A program made the position numbers and the translations under genes. The notes below the pieces were generated by a model, which did not search any database, was not told the origin of the DNA, and saw only the letters and a program-made list of their open reading frames with translations. From Bacteroidota bacterium (GTDB lineage Bacteria > Bacteroidota > Bacteroidia > Sphingobacteriales > Sphingobacteriaceae): DNA of 64,000 nucleotides. Below, in pieces: positions 42,696 to 51,815 of the stretch; within the stretch, counting starts at the first letter, position 1, and each line of letters starts with the position of its first letter. Where the stretch lies: positions 1 through 64,000 of the forward strand of contig JAMFRP010000033.1 of the NCBI GenBank assembly GCA_026224775.1, read 5' to 3'.

Positions 42696-43283
42696 ATGAA
42701 GACCCTTATCACTTTCCTACTTATAAGTTTTTCGCTTACAGTTAGGGCACAAGACCTTGGAAAAATGAACTGGAATTTTAAAAATATTTCCGGATCAACA
42801 ATAAACTTTGGAAACGGAAAATCATTCAACACACATTTGTATGAGCTTAAATATATAGGACAGATTCCAAACGGAGACCAAATTCCATTTTTCATATTCT
42901 CAGGACGGGATTGTAATGAATGTGACGCAAATATTTCGATTTACATACATTCACCAAAAGACGGGAAGCTAACTATTGAAAACGGACAGAACAGATACCA
43001 ATATCCTGGAAAAGAAAGAGATGTTGAAGATAATAGCCTTGTATATAAAGGCAGGACATTTTATGGGCAGGTATTAAAAAATACGATAGGCGTTATATGG
43101 TTTGAAGAACAGCTAATGGAGGATAATTCTTGGAGAAAGTCAACCTATTTAATTAAAATAAGTAACGGAAATAAAAAAGAGATTGTTTACAAAAATTCAA
43201 CTCAATTAGCTGAAACCTTAGAATTATTAAAACAAGGGCTTTGTAAAGAAATTAAGGGTATAGATACAAATACTGAACCGTAA
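42696..43283 (+). CDS. exported protein of unknown function
   Basis: A 195-residue protein with a signal peptide (KTLITFLLISFSLTVRAQ, cleavage after Ala-Gln). The mature part has a Cys pair (FSGRDCNECDANISIYIHS) that may form a disulfide or bind a metal. No family is recognised. It starts 14 bp after the response regulator but is more AT-rich, so membership of that operon is doubtful. Confidence 0.6.
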   Translation: MKTLITFLLISFSLTVRAQDLGKMNWNFKNISGSTINFGNGKSFNTHLYELKYIGQIPNGDQIPFFIFSGRDCNECDANISIYIHSPKDGKLTIENGQNRYQYPGKERDVEDNSLVYKGRTFYGQVLKNTIGVIWFEEQLMEDNSWRKSTYLIKISNGNKKEIVYKNSTQLAETLELLKQGLCKEIKGIDTNTEP

Positions 43284-43290
43284 ATAATAT

Positions 43291-43485
43291 CTACTCCTCA
43301 TCCTTCACCACTTCCCAATAAACCGTACCAACGAAAATATTATTCTTAATAGCTACCTTGGCTTTAACATTTTCCAGTTCTTCTTTTACTTTATCTTCAG
43401 CCCGGTCGCAATTTAGGGTATGGTAGTGTATCACGTACCCGGTTTCGCTGTTGATGAATTTGTATTGTTTTTCAGCAGGTTTCAT
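43291..43485 (-). CDS. small 64-aa hypothetical protein
   Basis: A 64-residue soluble protein, MKPAEKQYKFINSETGY..., whose frame spans the whole stretch up to the neighbouring genes and has a plausible amino-acid make-up. Its stop is 7 bp from the stop of the convergent gene. A His/Cys cluster (VIHYHTLNC) is notable. Function unknown. Confidence 0.5.
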   Translation of the reverse strand: MKPAEKQYKFINSETGYVIHYHTLNCDRAEDKVKEELENVKAKVAIKNNIFVGTVYWEVVKDEE

Positions 43486-43562
43486 TTCATGAATGCTTAT
43501 AAAAATGAAACAGTTATAGCTGTAAATGGTTTGCTATCCAAAAAATAACAACACATCAAAAT

Positions 43563-43650
43563 TCCCCTCTTGAGAGCGGGTGCGAAAGGCGGCGCAATGG
43601 CAGGGGTGAGCCAACCAACCTACTGACAAAACACTGTCAGCACCCCCAAC
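43563..43650. repeat. GC-rich repeat and hairpin
   Basis: A GC-rich block (CCCCTCTTGAGAGCGGG ... GGCAGGGGTGAG) resembling 54630-54690, followed by a perfect CTGACA/TGTCAG hairpin at 43623-43640. It lies between two minus-strand genes. Confidence 0.6.
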
Positions 43651-43681
43651 CCATTAATTCCTTAACTTAGTACCTAATCTT

Positions 43682-44101
43682 TCACTTAAAAAATATCATC
43701 ACAAACGTACCCGCCATAATCAGCGAAGCTGCAACAATAGTTTTAGTCGTCAATGGTTCACCCAAAAATATAGCAGCCAAAACAATGGCTATAGCAACGC
43801 TGAGTTTATCAACCGGCGCAACTTGCGATACTTCGCCCAATTGCAGGGCCTTAAAGTAGCATATCCACGAGAAACCAGTAGCACAACCCGACAGGATCAG
43901 AAATATCCAGTTAACTTTTGTTAAACTACCAATGCCATTTTGCGATCCTTTATAGAAAACCAACAGCCAGGCCAGCACCAAAATAATCACCGTACGAATA
44001 CCCGTAGCAAGGTCAGTATCAACTCCTTTAATGCCTATTTTAGCAAAAATCGCGGTCAGCGCCGCAAACAGGGCCGACAGTAATGCATATATCCACCACA
44101 T
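43682..44101 (-). CDS. EamA-family transporter, half-size
   Basis: A 139-residue membrane protein with four to five TM helices and one EamA domain (LLSALFAALTAIFAKIGIKGVD at the start, APVDKLSVAIAIVLAAIFLGEPLT at the end). EamA domains normally come in pairs, so the protein would have to dimerise. I placed the start at ATG 44101 (MWWIYALL); an upstream Met at 44131 would add ten residues that do not look like the family. Substrate unknown; drug/metabolite class. Confidence 0.85.
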   Translation of the reverse strand: MWWIYALLSALFAALTAIFAKIGIKGVDTDLATGIRTVIILVLAWLLVFYKGSQNGIGSLTKVNWIFLILSGCATGFSWICYFKALQLGEVSQVAPVDKLSVAIAIVLAAIFLGEPLTTKTIVAASLIMAGTFVMIFFK

Positions 44102-44200
44102 AAATTTTATATTAAGTTTAAAGCTATACATTTCAACTTCAGAATAAATACATATTTAAATTATATTTTTAACCGATCAAATCCCATATATTTATTGTTA

Positions 44201-45436
44201 ATGAAATGGTTTTTCAGCATTTTAATATGTCTATTCTCTTATTCAATAGTCCAGGCGCAAACCTATTCGCTTGAGCATTACCTGCAATTGGCACATACCA
44301 ACAGCCCGCTGTTAAAAGATCTGCAAAATCAAATCGCATCCAATCAAATCGATAGTTTACGCTTACGCGCAGGTTTAAAACCACAGGTAAATATAAACAG
44401 CGGCGGTTTGTACGCCCCGCTTGTAAACGGCTACGGCTACTCCGAAGCCATCACCAACGAACATACGCTTAACGGCCTGATGCAGGTGAGCAAAACCATT
44501 GTAGGCCGGGAAAACATCAACACACAGGTACAAACCATTACCCTGCAAACGCTGTCGTTAAACAATCAATCCAAAATATCTGAGCAAGATCTTAAGAAAG
44601 CCATCACTACTCAATACATCACAGCCTACGGCGATTTACAGCAATACAAATTCACCCAGGATGTAGTAAAATTATTAAGCACCGAAGAGGATCTGTTAAA
44701 AAAGCTAACCCGCTCAAACGTATACCGCCAAAGCGATTACCTGACTTTTCTGGTAACACTAAAACAACAGGAATTAGCCTTAACCCAGGCACGCCTACTT
44801 TATAAAAACGACTTTGCCACGCTTAACTATTTAGCAGGCGTTGCCGATACCAGCGTCCGCGATTTGAATGAACCAGCATTACAACGCAATATCAAACCCG
44901 ATGTAACCAGCAGCATCTATTTTCAGCAATATAAATTGGATAGTTTAAAGCTCATCAACAGCAAACAGCTGATAGATTATGCCTATAAACCAAAGCTAAA
45001 CGTACTTGCCGATGGCGGTTACAATAGCGATTTTATGGGGCAGGCATGGAAAAACTTCGGTCTTAGTGCGGGTTTTGGTTTGGTGATACCGATTTATGAT
45101 GGTGGCCAGCGCAAGCTGCAATACCGTAAGCTATCGCTACAGGAAGAAACCCGTCAAAACTACAAAGCATTTTTTGATGTGCAGTACCGTCAGCAGATAG
45201 CGCAACTTAACCAGCAGATAACCGAGAACGAAACGCTCATCGCCCAGATAAAAGATCAAACCAAATACACCGAAAGTTTAATTAAGGTAGATATGCAGCT
45301 GATGCAAACCGGCGATCTGCATATTTCCGACCTCGTGTTGGCTCTAAACAATTATCTGACCATAAAAAATCTGATGACCCAAACAGTTATCAGCCGACTA
45401 CAGTTGATAAACCAGTTGAATTATTGGAATAAATAA
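44201..45436 (+). CDS. TolC-family outer-membrane efflux protein
   Basis: A 411-residue outer-membrane channel with signal peptide (KWFFSILICLFSYSIVQAQ) and the two coiled-coil repeats typical of TolC proteins. The start is ATG 44201; a TTG two codons upstream gives nothing more. The adaptor gene begins 2 bp after its stop and the RND pump follows directly, so the three genes encode one tripartite efflux system. Confidence 0.93.
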   Translation: MKWFFSILICLFSYSIVQAQTYSLEHYLQLAHTNSPLLKDLQNQIASNQIDSLRLRAGLKPQVNINSGGLYAPLVNGYGYSEAITNEHTLNGLMQVSKTIVGRENINTQVQTITLQTLSLNNQSKISEQDLKKAITTQYITAYGDLQQYKFTQDVVKLLSTEEDLLKKLTRSNVYRQSDYLTFLVTLKQQELALTQARLLYKNDFATLNYLAGVADTSVRDLNEPALQRNIKPDVTSSIYFQQYKLDSLKLINSKQLIDYAYKPKLNVLADGGYNSDFMGQAWKNFGLSAGFGLVIPIYDGGQRKLQYRKLSLQEETRQNYKAFFDVQYRQQIAQLNQQITENETLIAQIKDQTKYTESLIKVDMQLMQTGDLHISDLVLALNNYLTIKNLMTQTVISRLQLINQLNYWNK

Positions 45437-45437
45437 A

Positions 45438-46388
45438 ATGAAGACATCCTACACAAAATATATGTTTAAACTACCAGCTTTTATGCTGATGGTGGTTGTA
45501 GCACTCCTATCCTCCTGCGGAAGCAAAAGCAGTGATGACAGCGGCGATGATAAAGCTGTAAACGCGCAGGTATCCGTTACTGTCACCAGCGTTAGTGACA
45601 GCGATTTGGTTGATTATACCATGCTGAATGCTTCGTCCGCTTTTCAGCAAAAAAACTATGTAAAATCAAATACCAACGGCTACATCACCAAAGTAAATAC
45701 GCAAATAGGTCATTTTGTTGATAAGGGCGAGACTGTTTTCACGGTAAAAACCAAGGAAGCCATGAGCATTGGCAACAGCGTAAATGTTTTAGATACCACT
45801 TTTAAATTCTCTGGGGTAAATAAAATTAAAGCACCTATGCATGGTTACGTTACCCAGCTAAATCACCAGGTTGGCGATTATGTACAGGATGGCGAGCAGT
45901 TAGCCGTAATCAGCGATCGCAGCAGTTTCGCGTTCATCATGCAATTGCCTTACGAAATGCGGGCCACTGTAAAACTAAACCAGGGCGTACAACTTATCCT
46001 GCCTGATGGCGAAAAGATAGATGGCAAAGTAACATCCTTTATGCCTGCTGTGGATACGGCATCGCAAACGCAGGGCGTAGTTATCAAAATAAATAGCGAT
46101 AAGCAAATCCCCGAAAATTTAGTAGCCAAAGCACGGGTGGTACGTGCGCAGATACAAAACGCAGCATCACTGCCAAAATCCGCCGTTTTAAGTAACGATA
46201 CCCAAACCGAATTCTGGGTAATGAAATTGATTAACCCAACAACTGCTGTAAAAGTTCCTGTAAAAACAGGATTGGAAGTTGGTGATCGCATTCAAATCAT
46301 CTCCCCTAAATTTTCAAAGGACGACCGCATAGTAGTAACAGGAAATTACGGCTTAACAGATACCGCTAAAGTTAAAATTGCGCAATAA
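45438..46388 (+). CDS. RND efflux periplasmic adaptor lipoprotein
   Basis: A 316-residue membrane-fusion protein with a lipobox (LLSSCG, Cys about residue 27), so it is probably a lipoprotein facing the periplasm. It has the lipoyl/barrel-sandwich halves (SNTNGYITKVNTQIGHFVDKGE and IKAPMHGYVTQLNHQVGDYVQDGE) and a following beta-barrel. The two lipoyl halves are separated by only about 50 residues, so the long alpha-helical hairpin of AcrA-type adaptors seems to be missing. It joins the TolC and RND genes without gaps. Confidence 0.9.
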   Translation: MKTSYTKYMFKLPAFMLMVVVALLSSCGSKSSDDSGDDKAVNAQVSVTVTSVSDSDLVDYTMLNASSAFQQKNYVKSNTNGYITKVNTQIGHFVDKGETVFTVKTKEAMSIGNSVNVLDTTFKFSGVNKIKAPMHGYVTQLNHQVGDYVQDGEQLAVISDRSSFAFIMQLPYEMRATVKLNQGVQLILPDGEKIDGKVTSFMPAVDTASQTQGVVIKINSDKQIPENLVAKARVVRAQIQNAASLPKSAVLSNDTQTEFWVMKLINPTTAVKVPVKTGLEVGDRIQIISPKFSKDDRIVVTGNYGLTDTAKVKIAQ

Positions 46389-49300
46389 TGGTACCTGTCA
46401 GAGATTACTTCATATCGCACAAAAAACCAATAGCGTTGCTATTGTTTCTTACGCTTTTGGGCGGGATGTACGCTTATTCAAAGCTGCAAACCTCGCTATT
46501 TCCTGATGTAACCTTCCCTAAAATAAAGATTATTGCTGATGAGGGCCTGCAGCCGGTAAATAAAATGATGTTAACGGTAACCAAACCGTTAGAAAATGTA
46601 ATTAAGCAAGTCCCAGATTTGCAAACCGTACGCAGCACAACCAGTCGCGGCAGTTGCGAAATATCGGCTTACATGAATTGGGGCGCAGATATTGACCTCA
46701 GTCAGCAGCGCATCCAATCCAGCATCGACCAAATAAAGAACAATTTACCGGCAGATGTAAACATCACGGTGGAAAAGATGAACCCGTCTATCCTGCCGGT
46801 AAGCGGTTACACGTTGGAGAGCCACAACCGCTCACCAATTGAATTGCAGGAATTGGCGACTTATACCGTTAAGCCATTCCTATCACAGGTTGATGGTGTA
46901 TCAGAAATAAGGGTTATTGGCGGCAAGGTTAAAGAATATTGGCTGACCCTCAACGCGCAAAAAATGAGCTCATTGGGCATAACACCCGACATTATTAGTG
47001 CCGCGCTTGCCCAAACAAATTTCGTAAAATCAGGAGGCTATCTATCTGATTATAAACGAATGTACCTCACCATAACCGATGCTACCATCGGCACAAAAGA
47101 AGAACTGGAAAATATGGTGATCAGTAATGATCGCAAACGGATTATCCAGCTTAAAGATGTAGCCAATGTGCAGATAAGCGAAGGGGTTGATTATACCAAA
47201 ATTAATGCTAACGGCCATGCCGGAGTATTGGTTGCGGTAATAAAACAGCCTAATGCCAACCTGATATCGGTTTCTGCGGATATGGACCAAAAGGTAGAGG
47301 ATCTAAAAAAGATATTACCACCGGACGTTACCATAAAACCCTACTATGTACAAGCCGATTTTGTTAACGATGCCGTTAAAAGTGTAAGCGATAGTTTATG
47401 GGTTGGCTTGTTGTTAGCCATTATTGTCGCGGTTATTTTCCTTCGTTCAGCAAAAGCAAGCTTTACTATTTTAATTACCATACCGGTTACGCTTGGCCTT
47501 ACGCTGATAGTATTATATGCTTTCGGCTACACCTTCAACATCATGACATTGGGTGCGCTTGCCGCATCCATAGGTTTAATTATTGATGACGCCATTGTGG
47601 TGGTGGAGCAGATCCACCGCATGCACGAGGAATATCCGCATGAACTTACGCGCCACCTGCTAGCAAAGGCAATCGATTATTTATTTCCGGCCATGATCGG
47701 CTCGTCAATAAGCACTATTGTCATCTTTATACCTTTCCTGTTTATGTCGGGGGTTGCCGGTGCTTATTTCAGCGTGCTTACCAATACCATGATCATTACG
47801 CTGGTATGTTCGTTTTTTGTTACCTGGATAGGACTACCGGTTATTTATTTATTACTCACCAGGCACAAACCCTCAGATGCATTTAAAAAGAAAAAGCACA
47901 AAGCCGAACATGTAAAAAATCAGAAATGGGTATCGTACTTTATACTTCGTCCGTGGTTGGCTTTGCTTATTGTTGCAGGTTTAGTGTTGATTTTGGTGGT
48001 TGTACCATCATTACTAAAAACAGGTTTTTTACCTGATATGGACGAAGGTAGTATCGTTTTAGATTACACTTCGCCACCGGGAACATCCCTCGAAGAAACA
48101 GACCGCATTTTACGTGAGGTAGAAAAAATAATCATAAAAGAACCTGATGTAGAGGCCTACTCGCGCCGTACCGGCACACAGATGGGCTTTTTTATTACGG
48201 AACCCAATACCGGTGATTATCTCATCCAACTTAAAAAAAATCACAAGCAAACTACGGAAGAAGTAATCAGCGATCTTCGCGCCAAGATTGCCTCCACTCA
48301 ACCCGAGTTAACCATTGATTTTGGTCAGGTTATCACCGATATGCTTGGTGATCTGATGGAATCGGCACAACCTATTGAAATAAAAGTTTATGGTGATGAT
48401 AACCAGAAATTGCAACAGCTATCCAAACAGATAGCCACAGCCGTAAGTACCGTAAAAGGTACTGCTGATGTTTTTGATGGGATAGTTATAGCCGGGCCAT
48501 CTATTTCTATAATTCCAAACTTTAACCAACTGGCACAATATAATATCAGTCCGTTGGAGCTGCAATCACAAACTCAGGTAGCCTTGGAGGGCAATGTAGT
48601 TGGCAGTATGATTGAAAAACAGCAATTATCGCCAATCCGCATGGTTTACCCCGGCAGCCGGTCATTGACTATAAATGATGTAAAGAAGATGAACATCTTT
48701 TTAGCAAAAGGCCAACTGATACCCATTAGCCAGGTAGCCACCGTTTCTATTGATTCAGGCAGCGCCGAAATCAACCGCGAAAACCTGCAATCCATGGGAA
48801 TTATTACTGCCCGCATGGAAAACACCGATTTGGGTACAGTAATGAAAGGCATAAAAAACAGCATCGCCCAAAAAGTTGTGCTACCAGAAGGCTACCACAT
48901 TGAATATGGCGGCGATTATGCCCAGCAGCAACAAACTTTTAAAGAGCTTTTATACATCTTAATAGCCGCTTGTCTGTTGGTTTTCGCGGTGATAATATTC
49001 CTGTTCAAACAGTTTAGAATAGCGCTTTTAATATTAATCATATCTATATTGGGCGCGGCAGGTGGATTACTGGCGCTTTTTATAACCAATACACCATTAA
49101 ATGTAGGTAGTTATACCGGCCTCATCATGATTGTGGGTATCATCGGCGAAAACTCCATTTTCACCTTCCTGCAGTTCAAACAAAGCGCTTTGGAAAGCAC
49201 GGTTGACGAAGCCATTATCTACTCCATATCAACCCGTTTAAGGCCAAAACTAATGACTGCTTTGGGTGCCATTATAGCTTTGATGCCACTTGCTTTAGGC

Positions 49301-49462
49301 ATAGGTGCAGGCGCGCAATTGCATCAACCTTTAGCTATCGCGGTTATTGGTGGCTTTTTGGCGGCATTGCCATTACTATTAATTGTGCTACCAAGTATGA
49401 TGCGCATTTTGTATCGAAACGGATTTGTTAATCCTGATAACGCAACTATTCAAAACTCGTAA
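46388..49462 (+). CDS. RND-family efflux permease
   Basis: A 1024-residue proton-driven pump with 12 TM segments and two large periplasmic loops. The conserved TM4 charges are present (IGLIIDDAIVVVEQIHRMHEE) along with GFLPDMDEGSIVLDYTSPPGTS and the second-half TM clusters. It is shorter than AcrB (about 1050) and seems closer to heavy-metal or HAE-like pumps of Bacteroidota, but the substrate cannot be deduced. Its first base overlaps the last base of the adaptor gene. Drugs, dyes or metals are the common substrates. Confidence 0.95.
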   Translation: MVPVRDYFISHKKPIALLLFLTLLGGMYAYSKLQTSLFPDVTFPKIKIIADEGLQPVNKMMLTVTKPLENVIKQVPDLQTVRSTTSRGSCEISAYMNWGADIDLSQQRIQSSIDQIKNNLPADVNITVEKMNPSILPVSGYTLESHNRSPIELQELATYTVKPFLSQVDGVSEIRVIGGKVKEYWLTLNAQKMSSLGITPDIISAALAQTNFVKSGGYLSDYKRMYLTITDATIGTKEELENMVISNDRKRIIQLKDVANVQISEGVDYTKINANGHAGVLVAVIKQPNANLISVSADMDQKVEDLKKILPPDVTIKPYYVQADFVNDAVKSVSDSLWVGLLLAIIVAVIFLRSAKASFTILITIPVTLGLTLIVLYAFGYTFNIMTLGALAASIGLIIDDAIVVVEQIHRMHEEYPHELTRHLLAKAIDYLFPAMIGSSISTIVIFIPFLFMSGVAGAYFSVLTNTMIITLVCSFFVTWIGLPVIYLLLTRHKPSDAFKKKKHKAEHVKNQKWVSYFILRPWLALLIVAGLVLILVVVPSLLKTGFLPDMDEGSIVLDYTSPPGTSLEETDRILREVEKIIIKEPDVEAYSRRTGTQMGFFITEPNTGDYLIQLKKNHKQTTEEVISDLRAKIASTQPELTIDFGQVITDMLGDLMESAQPIEIKVYGDDNQKLQQLSKQIATAVSTVKGTADVFDGIVIAGPSISIIPNFNQLAQYNISPLELQSQTQVALEGNVVGSMIEKQQLSPIRMVYPGSRSLTINDVKKMNIFLAKGQLIPISQVATVSIDSGSAEINRENLQSMGIITARMENTDLGTVMKGIKNSIAQKVVLPEGYHIEYGGDYAQQQQTFKELLYILIAACLLVFAVIIFLFKQFRIALLILIISILGAAGGLLALFITNTPLNVGSYTGLIMIVGIIGENSIFTFLQFKQSALESTVDEAIIYSISTRLRPKLMTALGAIIALMPLALGIGAGAQLHQPLAIAVIGGFLAALPLLLIVLPSMMRILYRNGFVNPDNATIQNS

Positions 49463-49525
49463 ACTACAAATTCTCTTCAGAATTAAACCTGACATTTATA
49501 ACTTATATAACTGCACCTGATATTT

Positions 49526-50521
49526 ATGAAAAAAATATTTTTAGTACCCTTTTTTGTAATCGGCTTAATGCCATTGGCATCACGCGCCCAAACTTATACT
49601 TTTGAGAAATCCATTGCCCTGCCTGGAGATGGCGGTTGGGATTATGTATCGATTGATAAGGTGAGTGATCGTTTGTATGTATCGCATGGTAATGCTGTAA
49701 ACGTTGTCGATCTAAAAACAGAACAACCTGTTGGCATGATCAGCGATCTGAAAGGTATCCATGGCATAGCTATCGATAACAAAGCGAATCGCGGATTCAT
49801 CAGCGACGGAAAAGCGAATGCCATCGTAGTATTCGACCTGAAAACCTTGGCTACTATTGCTACCGTACCAATTGATGGCAAAGACCCCGATTGTATTATT
49901 TATGAACCATACAGCGATCGTATTTTCAGTTTTAATGGCGACAGCAACAGTTCATCAGTTGTTGACCCTAACAGCTTAAAACAAGTGGGTACTGTTGATT
50001 TAGGTGGCGGACCGGAATTCGCGGTATCTGATGGCAAAGGAAAAATCTACAATAACCTGGAAGACAAAAACAGTTTAAATGTTATCGATGTAAAAAGTTT
50101 AAAAGTAATCGCCAATTATCCATTGTCACCCGGTGGTGGCCCTACCGGCCTGGCTATTGATCTTAAAAACGGGCGCACATTCAGTGGTTGCCGCACAAAT
50201 AAAGGCATGAGTGTAACAGATATAAAAACCGGTAAAGTTATAGCAACCTTAGCTATCGGTGCAGGTGTTGACGCGGTTGCCTTCGACCCAGAAACTAAAC
50301 TGATATTTTGCTCATGCGGCGATGGTACAGTTACTGTAATTAAAGAAGAAAATGCCGATAATTATACTGTTGTCCAAACCATTAAAACACAAAACCGCGC
50401 CCGTACCATGGCTTTGGATACAAAAACACATAAAATTTATTTGAGTGTTGCCGAAACTGTGCCGAATAGTCGTAAAGCATTACCCGGAACTTTCAAAGTG
50501 TTGGTATACGAAATGAAATAA
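49526..50521 (+). CDS. YncE-like exported beta-propeller protein
   Basis: A 331-residue protein with a signal peptide (KKIFLVPFFVIGLMPLASRAQ). Repeated blades carry the motif DxxTgKVxxtixVG in forms such as VVDLKTEQPVGMI, VFDLKTLATIATVPIDG, VIDVKSLKVIANYPL and VTDIKTGKVIATLAI, giving a seven-bladed propeller of the YncE kind. In other proteobacteria YncE binds single-stranded DNA in the periplasm; nothing here shows that activity. It lies between the RND pump and the desaturase gene. Confidence 0.85.
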   Translation: MKKIFLVPFFVIGLMPLASRAQTYTFEKSIALPGDGGWDYVSIDKVSDRLYVSHGNAVNVVDLKTEQPVGMISDLKGIHGIAIDNKANRGFISDGKANAIVVFDLKTLATIATVPIDGKDPDCIIYEPYSDRIFSFNGDSNSSSVVDPNSLKQVGTVDLGGGPEFAVSDGKGKIYNNLEDKNSLNVIDVKSLKVIANYPLSPGGGPTGLAIDLKNGRTFSGCRTNKGMSVTDIKTGKVIATLAIGAGVDAVAFDPETKLIFCSCGDGTVTVIKEENADNYTVVQTIKTQNRARTMALDTKTHKIYLSVAETVPNSRKALPGTFKVLVYEMK

Positions 50522-50650
50522 TATTCCGGTTTCGTTAAATTATTCCAACTTTTATATTTATTATTGAAATTAAACGTTAATAAACAAAGTAGCAACCAAA
50601 AATTACCCTCCCCTGTCACGGTTTTCTATATAAAAACCATTTAAAATTAT

Positions 50651-51637
50651 ATGACTAATAAGACCGATTTCGTTTACTCAGAAGCTTCAGAGCCGCACCG
50701 TATTCGTACCAAAAAGATTTTAAAACAGTTTCCACAAATGAGAAACCTGATAGGCAAAAACCCTGCGACTATCTTTGCCATTACTGGCCTGGTAGCATTA
50801 CAGGTTGTTTTAGCCTGGGTCCTGCGCGACCAATCATGGTGGTGGGTTTTTGGAGCAGCATACGTTATTGGTGCTTTTGCTGATCATGCCTTATTTGTAA
50901 TGATACACGAATGCGCGCATCAACTCTTATTTAAAGGTCGTTCAGCTAACCGCTGGGCTGGTATATTCGCGAATTTGCCGCAAATTTTCCCAAGTTCTAT
51001 ATCATTCGAACGTTATCATATTAAACACCACTCTTTTCAGGGGGTACATGAGCTTGATGCCGATTTGCCAAACCGTTGGGAAGCAAAATTGATCGACAAT
51101 TCATTTTTCGGTAAAGCCATCTGGTTATTATTTTATCCGGTTTTCCAGGTATTTCGCCTATCAAGATTGCGCGAACTACAAACATTTGATTGGTGGGTTG
51201 TGGCAAACCTTTTAGTGCAGGTAGTATTTACCACTGCCATATATTACTTTATGGGCTGGCACGCGTTAGCGTTTTTACTACTTAGCTTTTCATTCTCAGT
51301 TGGTTTACATCCGCTGGGTGCACGTTGGGTACAGGAACATTACCTTACTCATAGTGTGGAGCAAGAAACTTACAGCTACTATGGCGCATTTAATGCAGTT
51401 GCTTTTAACGTAGGTTTTCACAACGAACACCACGATTTTCCTTCTATCCCATGGAACAAACTTCCGCAGATAAAGAAAACAGCACCTGAATATTACGAAA
51501 CATTATATTTCCATACTTCGTGGACTAAACTATTTTTCCGCTTTCTGTTTGATCGTGAAATATCATTATTCAACAGGATACTGCGTAAAGAACGCGGCAA
51601 AGTAGCCCTAACCGACGTTTCAAAACCAGACGGTTAA
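50651..51637 (+). CDS. DES1-like sphingolipid delta-4 desaturase homologue
   Basis: A 328-residue integral membrane desaturase. The three His boxes are H86-x3-H90 (IHECAH), H123-x2-H126-H127 (RYHIKHH) and H257-x2-H260-H261 (GFHNEHHDFP), almost co-linear with human DES1 (89-93, 128-132, 259-263). The N-terminal TDFVYSEASEPHRIRTKKIL fits the eukaryotic Sphingolipid Delta4-desaturase domain (PF08557), and downstream IFANLP, SISFERYH, TYSYYGAFN and NVGFHNEHHDFP also match DES1. That family puts the trans-4 double bond into dihydroceramide. Bacteroidota make dihydrosphingolipids, so a substrate exists. Activity and product are inferred. A long hairpin follows at 51701-51742. Confidence 0.88.
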   Translation: MTNKTDFVYSEASEPHRIRTKKILKQFPQMRNLIGKNPATIFAITGLVALQVVLAWVLRDQSWWWVFGAAYVIGAFADHALFVMIHECAHQLLFKGRSANRWAGIFANLPQIFPSSISFERYHIKHHSFQGVHELDADLPNRWEAKLIDNSFFGKAIWLLFYPVFQVFRLSRLRELQTFDWWVVANLLVQVVFTTAIYYFMGWHALAFLLLSFSFSVGLHPLGARWVQEHYLTHSVEQETYSYYGAFNAVAFNVGFHNEHHDFPSIPWNKLPQIKKTAPEYYETLYFHTSWTKLFFRFLFDREISLFNRILRKERGKVALTDVSKPDG

Positions 51638-51700
51638 ATGGAGCCCGCAACGCTTTAAAACTTCCTCTTTTTACAGGACTTCATTAAGAAAAGCATATTT

Positions 51701-51742
51701 ATTATCCGGCAAGGTGTCATCAACAACATCTTGCCGGATAAT
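51701..51742. terminator. perfect 13-bp stem hairpin after the desaturase
   Basis: ATTATCCGGCAAG pairs perfectly with CTTGCCGGATAAT across a 16-nt loop. No T run follows on the plus strand, so it may be a terminator only weakly or serve as an RNA 3'-end stabiliser. Confidence 0.55.
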
Positions 51743-51792
51743 TACTTTAAAGGCTATAGTATTATGCAATTTCATAACCCTATAGCTTTTGC

Positions 51793-51800
51793 TATTTTTG
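51793..51800 (+). promoter_or_regulatory. -7 box of the propeller-like gene
   Basis: TATTTTTG, a full TAnnTTTG match ending 15 bp before the ATG at 51816. Confidence 0.55.
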
Positions 51801-51815
51801 CAGATATTAACAGCA

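Noticed and set aside
51789..51815. TTG start for the propeller-like gene
   Set aside because: It lies just before and overlaps the promoter region; the ATG at 51816 gives a proper N-terminal hydrophobic segment.
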